Source: an uncultured delta proteobacterium
GTDB lineage: Bacteria > RBG-13-61-14 > DRUE01
DNA: 6,013 nucleotides
Assembly: GCA_903930515.1 (NCBI GenBank)
Contig: CAIYYW010000339.1
Span: forward strand, 1-6,013
Reading direction: 5' to 3'
A program made the translations under genes and the position numbers. Within the stretch, counting starts at the first letter, position 1, and each line of letters opens with the position of its first letter. Of this stretch, positions 5,742 through 6,013 are shown in pieces. A model generated the notes under the pieces. The model worked only from the letters and a program-made list of their open reading frames with translations, did not search any database and was not told where the DNA came from.

Positions 5742-6013
5742 TCAGTACATCGGCGGCTGGGGCATATGTCCACCGCCACCGCCCGGGAAGGATGACTTGT
5801 CATCCGGCCTTTCCGCAATCGCGCATTCAGTGGTAATCAGGAGCGCGGCCACGCTGGATGCGTTCTGGAGGGCGCACCTGACCACTTTGGTCGGGTCAAT
5901 GATCCCGGCCTTGACCAGGTCTTCATAAACCATCGTCTGCGCGTTCAGGCCGAAGCCGCCCTTGTTGTTCTTGATCTTGTCCACGGCAATGGATCCGTCC
6001 ACGCCCGCGTTCT
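5742..6013 (-). CDS. groL: Chaperonin GroEL, C-terminal fragment (5' end missing)
   Basis: The frame enters from the right edge and ends at TGA 5742-5744, giving the last 90 codons of the 60-kDa chaperonin, the ATP-driven double-ring protein-folding machine of the cytosol. Diagnostic motifs in order are [50 protein letters not shown] and AIAERPDD, all typical of the equatorial domain end. A GTG at 6000-6002 lies inside this conserved stretch and is not a start. The tail is unusual: in place of repeated GGM it reads [15 protein letters not shown]. No groS is visible here because the upstream side is cut off. The gene converges on the GH127 operon and shares its terminator. Confidence 0.97.
   Translation of the reverse strand, partial: NAGVDGSIAVDKIKNNKGGFGLNAQTMVYEDLVKAGIIDPTKVVRCALQNASSVAALLITTECAIAERPDDKSSFPGGGGGHMPQPPMY

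Overview
The window is a compact bacterial segment of moderately high GC. It looks like the genome of an uncultured bacterium, possibly from the PVC/Omnitrophota-like part of the tree. That placement is only an impression, drawn from the style of the GT-C membrane protein and the unusual GroEL tail; no marker here fixes the phylum. No mobile element, CRISPR array or integration scar is visible.

Layout, left to right. (1) Positions 1-1889, minus strand: the N-terminal 629 codons of a large polytopic membrane protein of the GT-C / TMTC-like glycosyltransferase type, running off the left edge. (2) Positions 1890-2063: a non-coding gap with a plausible promoter for that gene. (3) Positions 2064-2139, minus strand: a complete tRNA-Asn(GTT) with encoded CCA and a near-consensus sigma70-type promoter whose -35 element lies in a perfect 9-bp tandem duplication. 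(4) Positions 2192-2418: a mostly non-coding divergent region with a doubtful 47-codon ORF carrying a GGKGANLG motif, followed by the leader of the next operon. (5) Positions 2419-5580, plus strand: a two-gene operon with a 15-nt gap. It encodes a DUF2804 protein with a twin-arginine (Tat) type signal and a Sec-exported GH127 (DUF1680) beta-L-arabinofuranosidase-like enzyme with its zinc/cysteine active site intact. (6) Positions 5581-5741: a convergent intergenic region in which a strong bidirectional terminator is the only recognised element. (7) Positions 5742-6013, minus strand: the C-terminal end of groL (GroEL), with a non-standard tail.

How they fit together. The DUF2804-GH127 pair is the most informative unit. 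Both products are predicted to leave the cytoplasm, by different export routes, and they are translationally close, which suggests one envelope-located job on an arabinofuranoside- or related sugar-containing glycan. The GT-C protein may act on the building side of cell-surface glycans, but it is divergently placed and need not be linked. tRNA-Asn and groL are housekeeping neighbours.
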